A DNA stretch of 18,934 nucleotides from NCBI GenBank assembly GCA_023437485.1, contig JAEZGB010000182.1:1-18934 (forward strand). Reading direction: 5' to 3'. The notes beneath the pieces are model-generated. The model was not told the origin of the DNA, did not search any database, and saw only the letters and a list, made by a program, of their open reading frames with translations. The translations under genes and the position numbers were made by a program. This stretch comes from Bacteroidota bacterium. Lineage in GTDB: Bacteria; Bacteroidota; Bacteroidia; Flavobacteriales; Flavobacteriaceae. This document shows, piece by piece, positions 1 through 8,874 of this stretch (positions within the stretch are counted from its first letter, which is position 1; each line of letters starts with the position of its first letter).

Positions 1-2
1 AT

Positions 3-1127
3 GTATTTTTCAGGATGGAACCCAGCGTCCGTTGGGAGGCACTTTGGAAAACAGCGGCGGGTACCCTCGGGCTTTTGCTGTTACTTCTTGTTTTTAAAGG
101 AAGTTTCAGTTTTACGGGCGGTTCCGATGATTATTTCCAGCAAAATTACGGCCCTGAGTTTGTCCAGGCGCTTATTGCCGATCGCAAGGCTTTGTATTCG
201 GCCGACTTGCTACGATCCGGTTTTCTCATTTCGGCGTCATTCGCTGCATTGCTGGCATTCCACAAAGGGCGTATCAGCCAGTTAACCGCTTTGATAATCG
301 TTGGGCTTCTGATGGTTTCCGACCTGTTTTTCATTGACCGCAATTATGTAAACTCTAAAAGTTTTGTGAGTTCTGCCCAGGTCCGTGAGCCATTCTCACC
401 CACAGCCGCCGATCATGAAATCCTCAAAGATCCTGCGCATTACAGGGTATTTGAGGTTTCGGGCAATATCTCCAGCGCCAGGGCATCCTATTTTCACAAG
501 TCACTTGGGGGCTACCACGCTGCCAAGCCACGGCGTTTTCAGGAGTTGTTTGATTACCAGATCGCACGCAACAACCTTGAAGCCTATAACATGCTAAATG
601 TCCGTTATGTGATCCAAAAGGACGAACAAGGCAATGATGTGGTGCTTCCCAATCCTGATGCCAACGGCAACGCATGGTTTGTATCGGAACTCAAAACCGT
701 CACATCGGATGATACTGAAATGAAGGCCTTGGACAAATTCAACTCGCGCAAGACCGCGTTTGTCAACTCGTCGGAGTTCCCTCAGGCAAAGGCCGGGGTG
801 TTTGACTTGGACTCCCTTGCGCGGATCTCCTTGACATCATATGAACCAAACCTGCTCACTTACAAGTCGCGCAACGCCAGCCCCGGTTTTGCCGTATTTT
901 CTGAAGCGTATTACGGCAATGGTTGGCAGGCCTATCTTGACGGAAAGCCTGTCCCGCATTTCCGCGTCAATTATCTTTTGCGAGGGATGCCGCTACCGGC
1001 CGGCGAGCACGTGATTGAATTTAAGTTTGAACCCGATGTAATTCAAACCGGCGGAACCATCTCAATGCTGAGCTCGCTGTTGATGGTATTGTTGGCTGCC
1101 GGGGCAATCTATCTTTCCCGCCGCTGA
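3..1127 (+). CDS. YfhO family membrane protein, C-terminal part (5' end outside window)
   Basis: The open frame runs in from the left edge, and the visible 374 residues are the C-terminal part of what is normally a protein of roughly 800 residues. The first ATG, at 15, is therefore not the true start. The visible part has hydrophobic segments near residues 18-34, 73-90 and 93-112, a long soluble domain, and a last membrane helix at about 350-370 ending in a short basic tail. The soluble part carries the family-like stretches NMLNVRYVI, YYGNGWQAYLDG and PLPAGEHVIEFKFEP. YfhO proteins are multi-pass membrane proteins linked in Firmicutes to glycosylation of cell-envelope polymers; the role in Bacteroidota is inferred. 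Its stop codon overlaps the next gene's ATG by one base (TGATG), so it is probably cotranscribed and translationally coupled with the glycosyltransferase and flippase. Confidence 0.85.
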   Translation, partial: VFFRMEPSVRWEALWKTAAGTLGLLLLLLVFKGSFSFTGGSDDYFQQNYGPEFVQALIADRKALYSADLLRSGFLISASFAALLAFHKGRISQLTALIIVGLLMVSDLFFIDRNYVNSKSFVSSAQVREPFSPTAADHEILKDPAHYRVFEVSGNISSARASYFHKSLGGYHAAKPRRFQELFDYQIARNNLEAYNMLNVRYVIQKDEQGNDVVLPNPDANGNAWFVSELKTVTSDDTEMKALDKFNSRKTAFVNSSEFPQAKAGVFDLDSLARISLTSYEPNLLTYKSRNASPGFAVFSEAYYGNGWQAYLDGKPVPHFRVNYLLRGMPLPAGEHVIEFKFEPDVIQTGGTISMLSSLLMVLLAAGAIYLSRR

Positions 1128-2413
1128 TGAAAAACAAGGTCCTGATCGTGGCTTACTACTGGCCTCCGGCGGGCGGCCCGGGAGTTCAGCGGTGGTTGAA
1201 GTTCGCCATCCACCTTCCAGAGCATGGGATCGAACCTGTTTTATTTGTACCGGATAACCCTGCATATCCGATCATCGACAACGAACTTGTTGCACAGGTG
1301 CCGCACGATCTGAAAGTATATCGCGGACCAATTTGGGAGCCCTACCGGATGGCGGGATTCCTGTCAAAAAAAACGAAAAAAATCAGCTCAGGCATCATTC
1401 CTCCTTTAAAGAAGGCTGGTGTTTTGGAAAAGTTGGCAATATGGATCAGGGGAAATCTGTTTATTCCGGACGCCCGCGTTTTTTGGGTAGGCCCTTCGGT
1501 TTCACGAATCGGCAGAATCCTGATAGATGAAGGCATCGACACCGTTATAACCACGGGCCCGCCGCACAGCGTCCATTTGATCGGGCTCGAGCTTCAAAAA
1601 CGCCACAAAATAAAGTGGATTGCCGATTTTCGGGATCCCTGGACCACCATCGGGTACCATTCCAGCCTGATGCTGACCCCGTTTGCCCAAAGGCGGCACA
1701 AGCAGTTGGAGCATGCGGTATTATCCTCGGCCAGCAGGGTAATTGCCACGAGCCCGTCCACCGCCGCCGAATTCCGGAACATCGGTGCCAAAAACGTTAC
1801 GGTAATCACCAACGGTTTTGAACCGGTTGAGATGGATGTGAAATTGGACTCAAAATTTACCGTTGCGCACATCGGCTCACTGCTCGCCGGGCGCAATCCG
1901 GTTAACCTTTGGCAGGCTCTCGCCGAGATGATGGCCGAAGTACCGGGTTTCAAACACGACTTCCTGCTTGAACTTACAGGCACGGTTTCCCAGGAAGTTG
2001 CCGAGTCGATCGCGGCTGCGGGGCTTTCTTCGCATTTGACCATCTCGCCTTACTTGCCTCATCAAGAGGCGGTTCGCAGGCAACGATCGGCGCAGGTACT
2101 ACTATTGATCGAGATCGATTCGCCCGAAACCCGGGCCATACTCCCGGGCAAACTCTTTGAGTACATGGCGTCTGGACGCCCGATTCTCGCCGTGGGACCG
2201 GAAGGATCGGATATTGAAGCGATCATTCGGGAGACGCGCTCGGGTGCATTCTTCAACCATCTGCAAAAAGAAGAGATTAAACAATTCATCGGCACACTTT
2301 ATCAAGACTTTAAAAACGGCAGTCTAAAATCGGATGCCATCGGCACCCAGCCTTATACGCGTCGCGAAACGAGCCGGAAACTGGCGCAATTAATCCGGGG
2401 ACTATGGGAATAG
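1127..2413 (+). CDS. Glycosyltransferase, family 4-like (GT-B fold)
   Basis: A 428-residue cytoplasmic or membrane-peripheral glycosyltransferase, predicted to add a sugar from a nucleotide-sugar donor to a growing surface glycan. The N-terminal domain has the glycine-rich entry loop PAGGPGVQRW (14-23), typical of GT4 enzymes, followed by TTGPPHSVH (142-150) and ADFRDPW (166-172). The C-terminal donor-binding domain starts near HIGSL (248-252) and contains LPGKLFEYMASGRPILA (339-355), where GT4 enzymes place the glutamate that contacts the donor. There is no signal peptide. The start at 1127 overlaps the upstream stop by one base, and its 3' end overlaps the flippase by 10 bases. The acceptor and the sugar cannot be read from sequence. 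A role in a lipid-linked oligosaccharide pathway is inferred from the neighbouring flippase. Confidence 0.88.
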   Translation: MKNKVLIVAYYWPPAGGPGVQRWLKFAIHLPEHGIEPVLFVPDNPAYPIIDNELVAQVPHDLKVYRGPIWEPYRMAGFLSKKTKKISSGIIPPLKKAGVLEKLAIWIRGNLFIPDARVFWVGPSVSRIGRILIDEGIDTVITTGPPHSVHLIGLELQKRHKIKWIADFRDPWTTIGYHSSLMLTPFAQRRHKQLEHAVLSSASRVIATSPSTAAEFRNIGAKNVTVITNGFEPVEMDVKLDSKFTVAHIGSLLAGRNPVNLWQALAEMMAEVPGFKHDFLLELTGTVSQEVAESIAAAGLSSHLTISPYLPHQEAVRRQRSAQVLLLIEIDSPETRAILPGKLFEYMASGRPILAVGPEGSDIEAIIRETRSGAFFNHLQKEEIKQFIGTLYQDFKNGSLKSDAIGTQPYTRRETSRKLAQLIRGLWE

Positions 2414-3870
2414 TACTTCGGCAATCCGTACAAAATACGGTGATCACCTACATTGGGTTCGCCATTGGCGCGGTCAACGCCCTGATGATGTATCCGCACT
2501 TTTTGGGCAAGACCTATTACGGGCTGACGGCTTTTTTGCTGTCCTCGGCCAATATCATGATGCCCCTGATGGCTTTTGGGGTTCACAATACGCTGGTCAA
2601 ATTTTACAGCGGATACCGCACCGAGCGCGAACGATCGCAATTCCTTGGCTTTATGCTGATCTTGCCGCTGGCCGCCTTTGTGCCGATAGGGATTGCATCG
2701 GCGCTTTTCTATCCGGAAATCGTCGGGGAGCTTTCCAGAAAGAATCCCATCATCGCCGATTTCGCCTGGCTCATTGTCGCAGTGGGCTTTTGCATGGGCT
2801 ATTTCGAGATTTTTTATGCGTGGGCCAAGGTACATATGAAATCGGTTTACGGGAATTTCATCCGGGAGGTGCTCCTGCGCGTTCTTGTCAGTATTTTTTT
2901 GCTGATGGTTTATTTTGATTGGATTACGCCTGCGACCTTCATCTATTGCACGGCGGGAATTTATCTTGCCACGACGCTGATGATGGCCGTGGCGGCGCTG
3001 CGCATCAAGCTACCTGAATTCAAGTTCCAGATCGTGACCAAATCGCGCCCGATGCTGGTGTACTCGGTGTTTATCATCATGTCGGGGAGCGTGGCGGTCC
3101 TCTTGCTCGACATCGACAAGTTCATGCTCGGCCAGATGCTCAAAATCGATAATGTCGCGTACTATTCGGTAGCGATCTTTATCGCGACTGTGGTGGCGGT
3201 CCCCAGCCGGGCGATGCACCAAATTACCTATCCAATTACCGCCCGACTAATGCATGAAGACAAGTGGGTCGAACTCAATGAACTTTATAAAAGGACATCG
3301 GTTAGCTTGCAGGTGGTGGGAGGATACGTATTGTTGGGGATTCTGATAAACCTTGAAATGCTGTACGAATTGCTTCCTGAAGGCTATAGCGAGGGCGTCT
3401 TCGTCGTATTTGCCATCGGGCTTTCAAAATATTTTGACCTGATGCTGGGCAACAACAACGCCATCATCTTCAATTCAAAGTACTATAAGATGGTGCTCGT
3501 GTTGGGCCTTTTGCTGGGAGTGCTGGCTGTTGGGCTCAATTACTTGGCGATTCCCCGCTTTGGCATTGACGGGGCCGCGTTGGCAACCCTGATCTCTATT
3601 TTACTGTACAGCTTTGCCAAACTGCTGTTCGTGGTATTAAAGATGAAGTTGTTCCCTTTCACCATCGCAAATCTGCACGCGATTATTCTTGGGATGGTAC
3701 TTTTTGCCGGATTCTATTTTTGGGATTTTGGCCTTCATCCGCTTATCGCCATTATCCTGAAATCAGTATTGATGTCGATTGTATATTGGATGGCCATCAT
3801 CAAGTTCCGGATCTCGCGTGATGTTTACGAATTGGCTGTAAGGACTCTTCCCGTACTAAAACGCTTTTAA
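2404..3870 (+). CDS. Oligosaccharide flippase (Wzx-like, MOP superfamily)
   Basis: A 488-residue integral membrane protein with about 12-14 hydrophobic helices along its whole length, the size and pattern of polysaccharide-biosynthesis flippases (MOP/MATE superfamily) that move undecaprenyl-linked oligosaccharides across the inner membrane. The N-terminus has the family-like opening of a short amphipathic stretch followed by IGFAIGAVNALMMYPHFLG, and a mid-protein segment LLLDIDKFMLGQM (around 235-247) resembles the charged helix in lipopolysaccharide flippases. The ATG at 2404 lies inside the end of the glycosyltransferase (10-base overlap), which indicates translational coupling. With YfhO upstream the three genes form a surface-glycan unit. 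The transported substrate is unknown. A + strand terminator is not obvious. The hairpin just downstream has its U-tract on the opposite strand and more likely serves the convergent gene. Confidence 0.88.
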   Translation: MGIVLRQSVQNTVITYIGFAIGAVNALMMYPHFLGKTYYGLTAFLLSSANIMMPLMAFGVHNTLVKFYSGYRTERERSQFLGFMLILPLAAFVPIGIASALFYPEIVGELSRKNPIIADFAWLIVAVGFCMGYFEIFYAWAKVHMKSVYGNFIREVLLRVLVSIFLLMVYFDWITPATFIYCTAGIYLATTLMMAVAALRIKLPEFKFQIVTKSRPMLVYSVFIIMSGSVAVLLLDIDKFMLGQMLKIDNVAYYSVAIFIATVVAVPSRAMHQITYPITARLMHEDKWVELNELYKRTSVSLQVVGGYVLLGILINLEMLYELLPEGYSEGVFVVFAIGLSKYFDLMLGNNNAIIFNSKYYKMVLVLGLLLGVLAVGLNYLAIPRFGIDGAALATLISILLYSFAKLLFVVLKMKLFPFTIANLHAIILGMVLFAGFYFWDFGLHPLIAIILKSVLMSIVYWMAIIKFRISRDVYELAVRTLPVLKRF

Positions 3871-3908
3871 AAAAAAACCCGCCCCACATTGCTGCGGAAG
3901 CGGGCTTT
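3869..3908 (-). terminator. Rho-independent terminator for the secreted repeat protein gene
   Basis: Read on the - strand, the arms AAAGCCCGC (3908-3900) and GCGGGTTT (3882-3875) pair with one G-U, around a 17-base loop, and are followed by a run of T formed by the nine A bases at 3869-3877. It lies 38 bases past the stop of the gene ending at 3946. On the + strand the arm is followed only by CTTTCAAA and contains an A-C mismatch, so termination of the flippase operon here would be weak. The poly-T tract overlaps the flippase stop codon. Confidence 0.75.
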
Positions 3909-3945
3909 CAAACAAACCAATCTAACCAATCAACTTTCTATTTCA

Positions 3946-4476
3946 TTATTTTTTAATCAATTCTCTGGTGCCGTCAGCGCGGTAATAATAAAAATCATTT
4001 CCCTGGACGGGGCCGTAATAAGCGGGCTGATAATGTGCCGCGTATTGGTGGCCCTTAATATTTCCCACCATGTCAACCAGCCTTCCGCGCCGGTCGTAAA
4101 TCAGCCTTAGGTTTCCGGCCTGGATCAAATTTGGACCGTGATAATTAAAATATACCGTTCCGATTCTTTTAATCCTGTTGTTGCGATCGTAGTTTACAAA
4201 AACATTGCCAATCCTTCTCACGCGGCCAAAATTATCATGCTCGATCCGGATTCCGGCTGGATCAAATGGCGTGCCATAAGTATGGTTCGCAGGACCACGG
4301 AAATAATCGCCCCCAAAAGACGGTTGGGTATTAAAGTCAAAACTTCCGTCGGGGAAGATGAAGAATTCAATTCCGCGTTCGTTGAAGGAAATCGGACGGT
4401 CAAAATTGAAAAGAACATGATTTGCCAGTGCGCTGTTAAAACTGCCCAGCAGTGCAATAAGTAAAAGTTTTTTCAT
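3946..4476 (-). CDS. Secreted protein with four degenerate YD/RIGN-type repeats, function unknown
   Basis: A 176-residue protein starting MKKLLLIALLGSFNSALA, a clear Sec signal peptide with likely cleavage after residue 18. ATG at 4476 is preferred to the upstream TTG at 4545 because only it puts the signal peptide at the N-terminus. The mature part is rich in Tyr, Asn, Gly, Phe and Arg. Between residues 78 and 139 it has four related units of about 15 residues: IEHDNFGRVRRIGNVF, VNYDRNNRIKRIGTVY, FNYHGPNLIQAGNLR and LIYDRRGRLVDMVGN. These resemble the beta-hairpin YD/Rhs-like repeats, but the match is loose. There is no T9SS domain or lipobox, so a periplasmic location is likely. Similar small secreted proteins occur in flavobacteria; no function is established to my knowledge. 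It is divergent from the M28 peptidase and convergent with the flippase. Confidence 0.82.
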   Translation of the reverse strand: MKKLLLIALLGSFNSALANHVLFNFDRPISFNERGIEFFIFPDGSFDFNTQPSFGGDYFRGPANHTYGTPFDPAGIRIEHDNFGRVRRIGNVFVNYDRNNRIKRIGTVYFNYHGPNLIQAGNLRLIYDRRGRLVDMVGNIKGHQYAAHYQPAYYGPVQGNDFYYYRADGTRELIKK

Positions 4477-4605
4477 GATTTCCAGTTTTTGGTTACGCCT
4501 ACTCTTTCGATTTTCGGCCTCTCGGCAGCGGGCTGCATTTTGCAATTTCCAATTTGCGTGCCAGGATTTTTTTAAATCCTTCCCAAGTTATGCGGCGCTT
4601 ATAAT

Positions 4606-4613
4606 TATATTTG
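4606..4613 (+). promoter_or_regulatory. Candidate Bacteroidota -7 box for the M28 peptidase
   Basis: TATATTTG matches the Bacteroidota sigma-A consensus TAnnTTTG. It would place the transcription start near 4620, about 10 bases before the ATG at 4630. No convincing TTG/TTTG -33 element sits at the usual distance, so this is a partial match. Confidence 0.4.
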
Positions 4614-4629
4614 TCGCAATACATCGATC

Positions 4630-5793
4630 ATGAAAAAACTGCTTGCGTTATTTATCGGGTTGGTTTCCGTTTCGGGGTTTGCACAATCCTATCAAGCGTC
4701 TTATGGGGCAGTGGCCGATCAGGTTTCGCAGGCCAACGTACTTTCCAACCTTGCCGAATTCGAATCATTTGGTGTGAAGTACCGCGGAACACCGGCGCAG
4801 GCCAATGCGCTTCAGTGGTTAAAAGATAAATATCTTTCGTATGGGTTCACTGCTTCGCAAATTGTTGAGGACCCCTTCTCGTACGCGGGATCGACCTGCA
4901 AAAATTTGGTTGTCACCAAAACCGGAACCACGTACCCCAACACCTACGTCATCATCGGTGGACATTACGACACCGTAAACGGTCCCGGTGCCAATGACAA
5001 CGGCAGCGGCACATCGGTGATGTTGGAAATCGCGCGCCTGCTGGTCAATGTCCCTACTGAATATTCAATCCGGTTTATTCATTTTGCAGGAGAAGAAGAC
5101 GGGCTGATAGGCAGCCAGCATTACGTAAATAATGTCGTCAATTCCACCAACCCCAAAATGGACATCCGCCTGGTGCTCAATATTGACCAGGTGGGCGGCG
5201 TGGCAGGCGGAACCAATTCCTGGATTACCTGTGAACGCGACCAGTCCAATCCAACATCAAATAATGCGGCATCCAACGCCGTAACCCAGCAGCTGATGAA
5301 TTGTGTCAGCCTTTATTCAACGCTCAATCCGGTGCTGTCCTATGCTTACGGATCTGATTATGTTCCTTTTGAAAATAATGGGGAAGTCATAACAGGGCTT
5401 TATGAAACGTATGAATCGACGGTGCCTCACACTTCAAATGATCTGCTGCTGAATCTGGATCCCGGTTTTGTTTACCAGGTGGCCCGGGCTTCGGTAGGGG
5501 CGGCGCTGCATTTCGCGGTGGCCTGTACTTCCTGCAATCTGATGGTTAATGACGCGGTTCAGAATACTGAAATTACGCTACATCCCAATCCGGCAAACGG
5601 TTTCACCACTGTGCAATTGCCAATGGCCGTAGATTCCTGCAGCCTGGTAGACCTTTCCGGTAAAATCGTCAGGCGGTACCAACGTTTGGAGAATGGCCAA
5701 CAACTTGATCTGATGGGAATTCCGCCAGGTGAATATTTGGTCATTTTTTCAATCCAGGCCCGTGTATTTACACGCAAGCTCCTGGTGCATTAA
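4630..5793 (+). CDS. Secreted M28 family zinc aminopeptidase with T9SS type A sorting domain
   Basis: A 387-residue secreted metallopeptidase. Residues 1-19 (MKKLLALFIGLVSVSGFAQ) are a signal peptide. The M28 catalytic domain (about 30-295) carries the expected zinc ligands and catalytic glutamate: GGHYD (H112, D114), GANDNGSG (D123, bridging metal ligand), GEEDGLIGS (E155 general base, E156 ligand), NIDQVG (D186) and PHTSND (H267). Two cysteine pairs are also visible (C90; C201, C225; C299, C302). The last 70 or so residues (ITLHPNPANGF at about 315 through GEYLVIF to KLLVH) are a type A T9SS sorting domain, so the enzyme should cross the outer membrane by the type IX system and be released or attached at the cell surface. 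It likely removes N-terminal residues from peptides; specificity is not readable. The stop overlaps the convergent uvrA stop by 4 bases. Confidence 0.93.
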   Translation: MKKLLALFIGLVSVSGFAQSYQASYGAVADQVSQANVLSNLAEFESFGVKYRGTPAQANALQWLKDKYLSYGFTASQIVEDPFSYAGSTCKNLVVTKTGTTYPNTYVIIGGHYDTVNGPGANDNGSGTSVMLEIARLLVNVPTEYSIRFIHFAGEEDGLIGSQHYVNNVVNSTNPKMDIRLVLNIDQVGGVAGGTNSWITCERDQSNPTSNNAASNAVTQQLMNCVSLYSTLNPVLSYAYGSDYVPFENNGEVITGLYETYESTVPHTSNDLLLNLDPGFVYQVARASVGAALHFAVACTSCNLMVNDAVQNTEITLHPNPANGFTTVQLPMAVDSCSLVDLSGKIVRRYQRLENGQQLDLMGIPPGEYLVIFSIQARVFTRKLLVH

Positions 5794-8582
5794 AGCTTCT
5801 CCCGCAGGTATTTTCCAGTAATCGAATTTGGGTTTGCGGCGACTTCTTCGGGCGTTCCGGTTGCCAAAAGCTTACCGCCGTTTTCACCGCCTTCGGGTCC
5901 GAGGTCGATGACCCAATCGGCACATTTGATCAAGTCAAGGTTGTGTTCGACAACCAGTATCGAGTGGCCATTCTCGATCAGGGCCTCAAATGAGGCAAGC
6001 AGCTTTTTAATATCGTGGAAATGAAGCCCGGTGGTGGGTTCGTCAAATACGAACAGCGCCTTTTCTTTCATTGACCCCTTAACCAAAAACGACGCGAGTT
6101 TAATGCGTTGTGCCTCGCCGCCGGAGAGGGTAGAGGATGATTGCCCCAACTGCACGTAGCCCAACCCGACATCTTGCAGAGGTTTGAGTTTTTGCATGAC
6201 CTTGGCTTGCTTGTGCGCCGAAAAGAAGTCCACAGCCTGGTCAATGGTCATGGTCAGGATGTCGTCGATGTTTTTGCCTTCGAACCGAACTTCGAGGATT
6301 TCCTTTTTGAATCGCTGTCCATTGCAAGCCTCGCAGGGAAGCTGCACGTCGGCCATGAAAACCATTTCTACATTTACCGATCCCTCTCCCTTGCATGTTT
6401 CGCACCGCCCACCGTCAACATTGAACGAAAAATGTTTGGACTGGTAACCGCGAACCTTGGATAGCTTTTCCTTTGAAAACAGATCGCGGATGTCATCATA
6501 AGCCTTTATATAAGTGACCGGATTTGAACGTGAACTGCGTCCAATAGGATTTTGATCAACGTACTCAATGTGGCGCACGCGGTGGTAATGGCCGCGAAGT
6601 TCTGAAAATTGCCCTGCTTTGTCACTGACGCCCTCAAGTTGCTTTTGCATTGCGGGAAAAAGAATTTTTTTGACAAGCGTACTTTTGCCGCTGCCTGAAA
6701 CGCCCGTGATCACCGTCAGGCATTCCAGCGGAAACCTGACATCGATGTTCTGAAGATTATTTTCCCGGGCTCCCAGAATTTCCACATAGGCCGAAGACTT
6801 GCGGCGTTGCTTGGGGACTTCGATCGATATCCGGTTGCTTAGGTATTTGCCAGTCAGTGTATCGGCCGTGAGGATTTCGGCATACGTTCCCTGCGCGACC
6901 AGGTTTCCGCCATATGAACCTGCTTCCGGGCCGATATCGATGATGCTGTCGGCGGCGCGCATGATATCTTCGTCGTGTTCCACTACAATTACCGTGTTTC
7001 CCAAATCGCGAAGTGACAGCAGGACTTCTATGAGCCGCTGGGTGTCGCGCGGGTGCAATCCGATACTGGGTTCGTCGAGGATATACATCGATCCCACGAG
7101 GCTGCTTCCAAGTGATGTGGCCAGATTGATCCGTTGCGATTCGCCACCCGAAAGGCTCGCGGAGTTCCGATTCAGGGTGAGGTAATCAAGCCCCACATCT
7201 GACAGGAAACCAAGCCGGTTGTTGATCTCGATAAGCAGGCGCTTTGCCACCCGCGCATCGTATTCACTCAATTTCAGCCCGAGAAAAAAATCGCGGAGCC
7301 TGCGGATGGGCATGTCGACAAGTTCGGAAATCGTCTTTCCGCCCACTTTCACATAATTGGCTTCGGGTTTTAAGCGCCGGCCCTTGCAGGCGTGGCATTT
7401 GGTTTTTCCCCGATAACGCGAAAGCATCACGCGGTTTTGGATCTTGTAATTCTTGGACTCGAGTTCGGCAAAGAAATCGTGCAGTCCCGTAAAGTATTTA
7501 TTGCCCTTCCAGAGAAGGTCCTTTTGCTCATCGGTCAGTTCAAAATAAGGTTTGTGGATGGGGAAATCAAATTTGTAGGCGTTGTTCACCAATTGGTCGC
7601 GATACCAGCCCATGCTTTCGCCACGCCATGGATAGATCGCATTTTCATAAACAGAAAGCGAAGAGTTCGGGATAACGAGTTCGGCGTCAATCCCTATCAC
7701 ATTGCCATAGCCTTCGCAAACCGGGCAGGCGCCATACGGGTTATTGAAACTGAATAAGTGGACGTTGGGTTCGGGGAACACCATACCGTCAAGTTCAAAC
7801 TTGTTGCTAAAAGTGATACGCTGGGTTGAATCGGCGTTTTGCAAGTAGCACGTTCCTTTCCCTTCGTAAAATGCGGCCTGCACGGCATCAGACAATCGGT
7901 TGTAAAATTCTTCATCTTCATCAGCCTTGACCACGATGCGGTCAATGACCAAAAGAACGTCTTTGTTGTCCAGGGTGTGCCCGTCAATCTCATCGAGCCG
8001 CACCATTTCATTTTTTACCAGGATTCGCGCAAACCCCTGCTGTAACAATACCTTTAGTTTGTCTTCCAGCAACCGGCCATCTTCAAGGTGGATGGGCGCT
8101 AGCAACAACCATCGGCTGCCCGAATCAAAGCCTTTCACCGCATCGGCAACATCTGATACAGTGTCCTTTTTGACTTCCTGTCCCGAAACGGGTGAAAAAG
8201 TATGCCCGACGCGCGCGAATAATAATTTGAGATAGTCGTAGATTTCAGTTGAGGTCCCAACCGTTGACCGCGCGTTGGTGGTATTTACCTTTTGCTCAAT
8301 GGCGATCGCCGGAGCAATTCCCTTGATGTATTCCACCTTTGGCTTGTCAAAACGGCCCAGGAACTGCCTGGCGTATGAGGACAGGCTCTCAACGTAACGG
8401 CGCTGGCCTTCGGCGTAAAGCGTGTCAAAAGCAAGGCTCGATTTCCCCGACCCCGAAAGGCCCGTGATCACCACCAGTTGGTTCCTGGGGATGGCAACGT
8501 CTAAGTTCTTGAGGTTGTGGATTTGAGCGCCTTTGATAAGGATATTTTTTTTTGGCTCAAATTTTGAAAGTTCAGGGCGCAT
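5790..8582 (-). CDS. uvrA: Excinuclease ABC subunit A (UvrA)
   Basis: A 930-residue damage-recognition ATPase of nucleotide excision repair, which dimerises and loads UvrB on lesions. It is full length for the family. It has two ABC cassettes: the first with Walker A GLSGSGKSS (41-49) and, after a long insertion, signature LSGGESQR (477-484) and Walker B YILDEPSIGLH; the second with Walker A GVSGSGKST (627-635), signature LSGGEAQR (819-826) and FVFDEPTTGLH. Both structural zinc modules are intact: C286/C289 with C396/C399, and C727/C730 with C750/C753. ATG at 8582 is preferred to the in-frame TTG at 8600, because that TTG lies within a -7 promoter match. The gene stands alone, and its stop overlaps the peptidase stop. 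Confidence 0.97.
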   Translation of the reverse strand: MRPELSKFEPKKNILIKGAQIHNLKNLDVAIPRNQLVVITGLSGSGKSSLAFDTLYAEGQRRYVESLSSYARQFLGRFDKPKVEYIKGIAPAIAIEQKVNTTNARSTVGTSTEIYDYLKLLFARVGHTFSPVSGQEVKKDTVSDVADAVKGFDSGSRWLLLAPIHLEDGRLLEDKLKVLLQQGFARILVKNEMVRLDEIDGHTLDNKDVLLVIDRIVVKADEDEEFYNRLSDAVQAAFYEGKGTCYLQNADSTQRITFSNKFELDGMVFPEPNVHLFSFNNPYGACPVCEGYGNVIGIDAELVIPNSSLSVYENAIYPWRGESMGWYRDQLVNNAYKFDFPIHKPYFELTDEQKDLLWKGNKYFTGLHDFFAELESKNYKIQNRVMLSRYRGKTKCHACKGRRLKPEANYVKVGGKTISELVDMPIRRLRDFFLGLKLSEYDARVAKRLLIEINNRLGFLSDVGLDYLTLNRNSASLSGGESQRINLATSLGSSLVGSMYILDEPSIGLHPRDTQRLIEVLLSLRDLGNTVIVVEHDEDIMRAADSIIDIGPEAGSYGGNLVAQGTYAEILTADTLTGKYLSNRISIEVPKQRRKSSAYVEILGARENNLQNIDVRFPLECLTVITGVSGSGKSTLVKKILFPAMQKQLEGVSDKAGQFSELRGHYHRVRHIEYVDQNPIGRSSRSNPVTYIKAYDDIRDLFSKEKLSKVRGYQSKHFSFNVDGGRCETCKGEGSVNVEMVFMADVQLPCEACNGQRFKKEILEVRFEGKNIDDILTMTIDQAVDFFSAHKQAKVMQKLKPLQDVGLGYVQLGQSSSTLSGGEAQRIKLASFLVKGSMKEKALFVFDEPTTGLHFHDIKKLLASFEALIENGHSILVVEHNLDLIKCADWVIDLGPEGGENGGKLLATGTPEEVAANPNSITGKYLREKL

Positions 8583-8597
8583 AAAATCAGGTTTGTA

Positions 8598-8605
8598 CAA
8601 AGGTA
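8598..8605 (-). promoter_or_regulatory. Candidate Bacteroidota -7 box for uvrA
   Basis: On the - strand TACCTTTG fits TAnnTTTG. A TTTG at 8632-8629 (- strand) lies 23 bases upstream as a possible -33 element. The start of transcription would be near 8591, leaving a leader of about 9 bases before ATG 8582. This overlaps the alternative TTG start and argues against it. No SOS-type operator was recognised. Confidence 0.45.
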
Positions 8606-8760
8606 AAAATTACCCGGGAGGCAATCTACAAAGGAATATTAAATGTCGCTTCAGGTAATTGCCAGTGAAAATTGCTCTTGATATTTAAACTTTTTTTATT
8701 CGGGTTGGACCTACCGGTTTCTTAATTATTATATCAGATATGTTAATTTTTGACGGTAGC

Positions 8761-8792
8761 TTGGTTTTCCCGAATTTTATCTGTTAAATTTG
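8761..8792 (+). promoter_or_regulatory. Candidate promoter of the ECF sigma factor gene
   Basis: TTG at 8761-8763 and TAAATTTG at 8785-8792 match the Bacteroidota -33/-7 elements with a 21-base spacer. The predicted transcription start is near 8799, giving an untranslated leader of about 75 bases before ATG 8875. This is the longest leader in the window. The rest of the 292-base gap between uvrA and this gene (8583-8874) is A/T-rich with no ORF or RNA gene that I can see. Confidence 0.5.
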
Positions 8793-8874
8793 AAATTACA
8801 ATTAAACTTTACGCCTATTAGCAGAACTACTTTTTAGACCGGAATTATTTAACCCAAAACTAAAAGGTACTACT

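Noticed and set aside
1594..2835. Antisense open frames of 149 and 160 residues (1594-2043 and 2353-2835, - strand)
   Set aside because: They lie opposite the glycosyltransferase and flippase, have low-complexity compositions, no plausible start signals and no family resemblance.
3869..3908. Terminator serving the + strand flippase operon
   Set aside because: On the + strand the stem has an A-C mismatch and only three T follow; the long T-tract is on the - strand, so it is assigned to the convergent gene.
8583..8600. Longer uvrA N-terminus starting at TTG 8600
   Set aside because: The TTG is part of a TAnnTTTG promoter match, and the ATG at 8582 gives a normal UvrA N-terminus.
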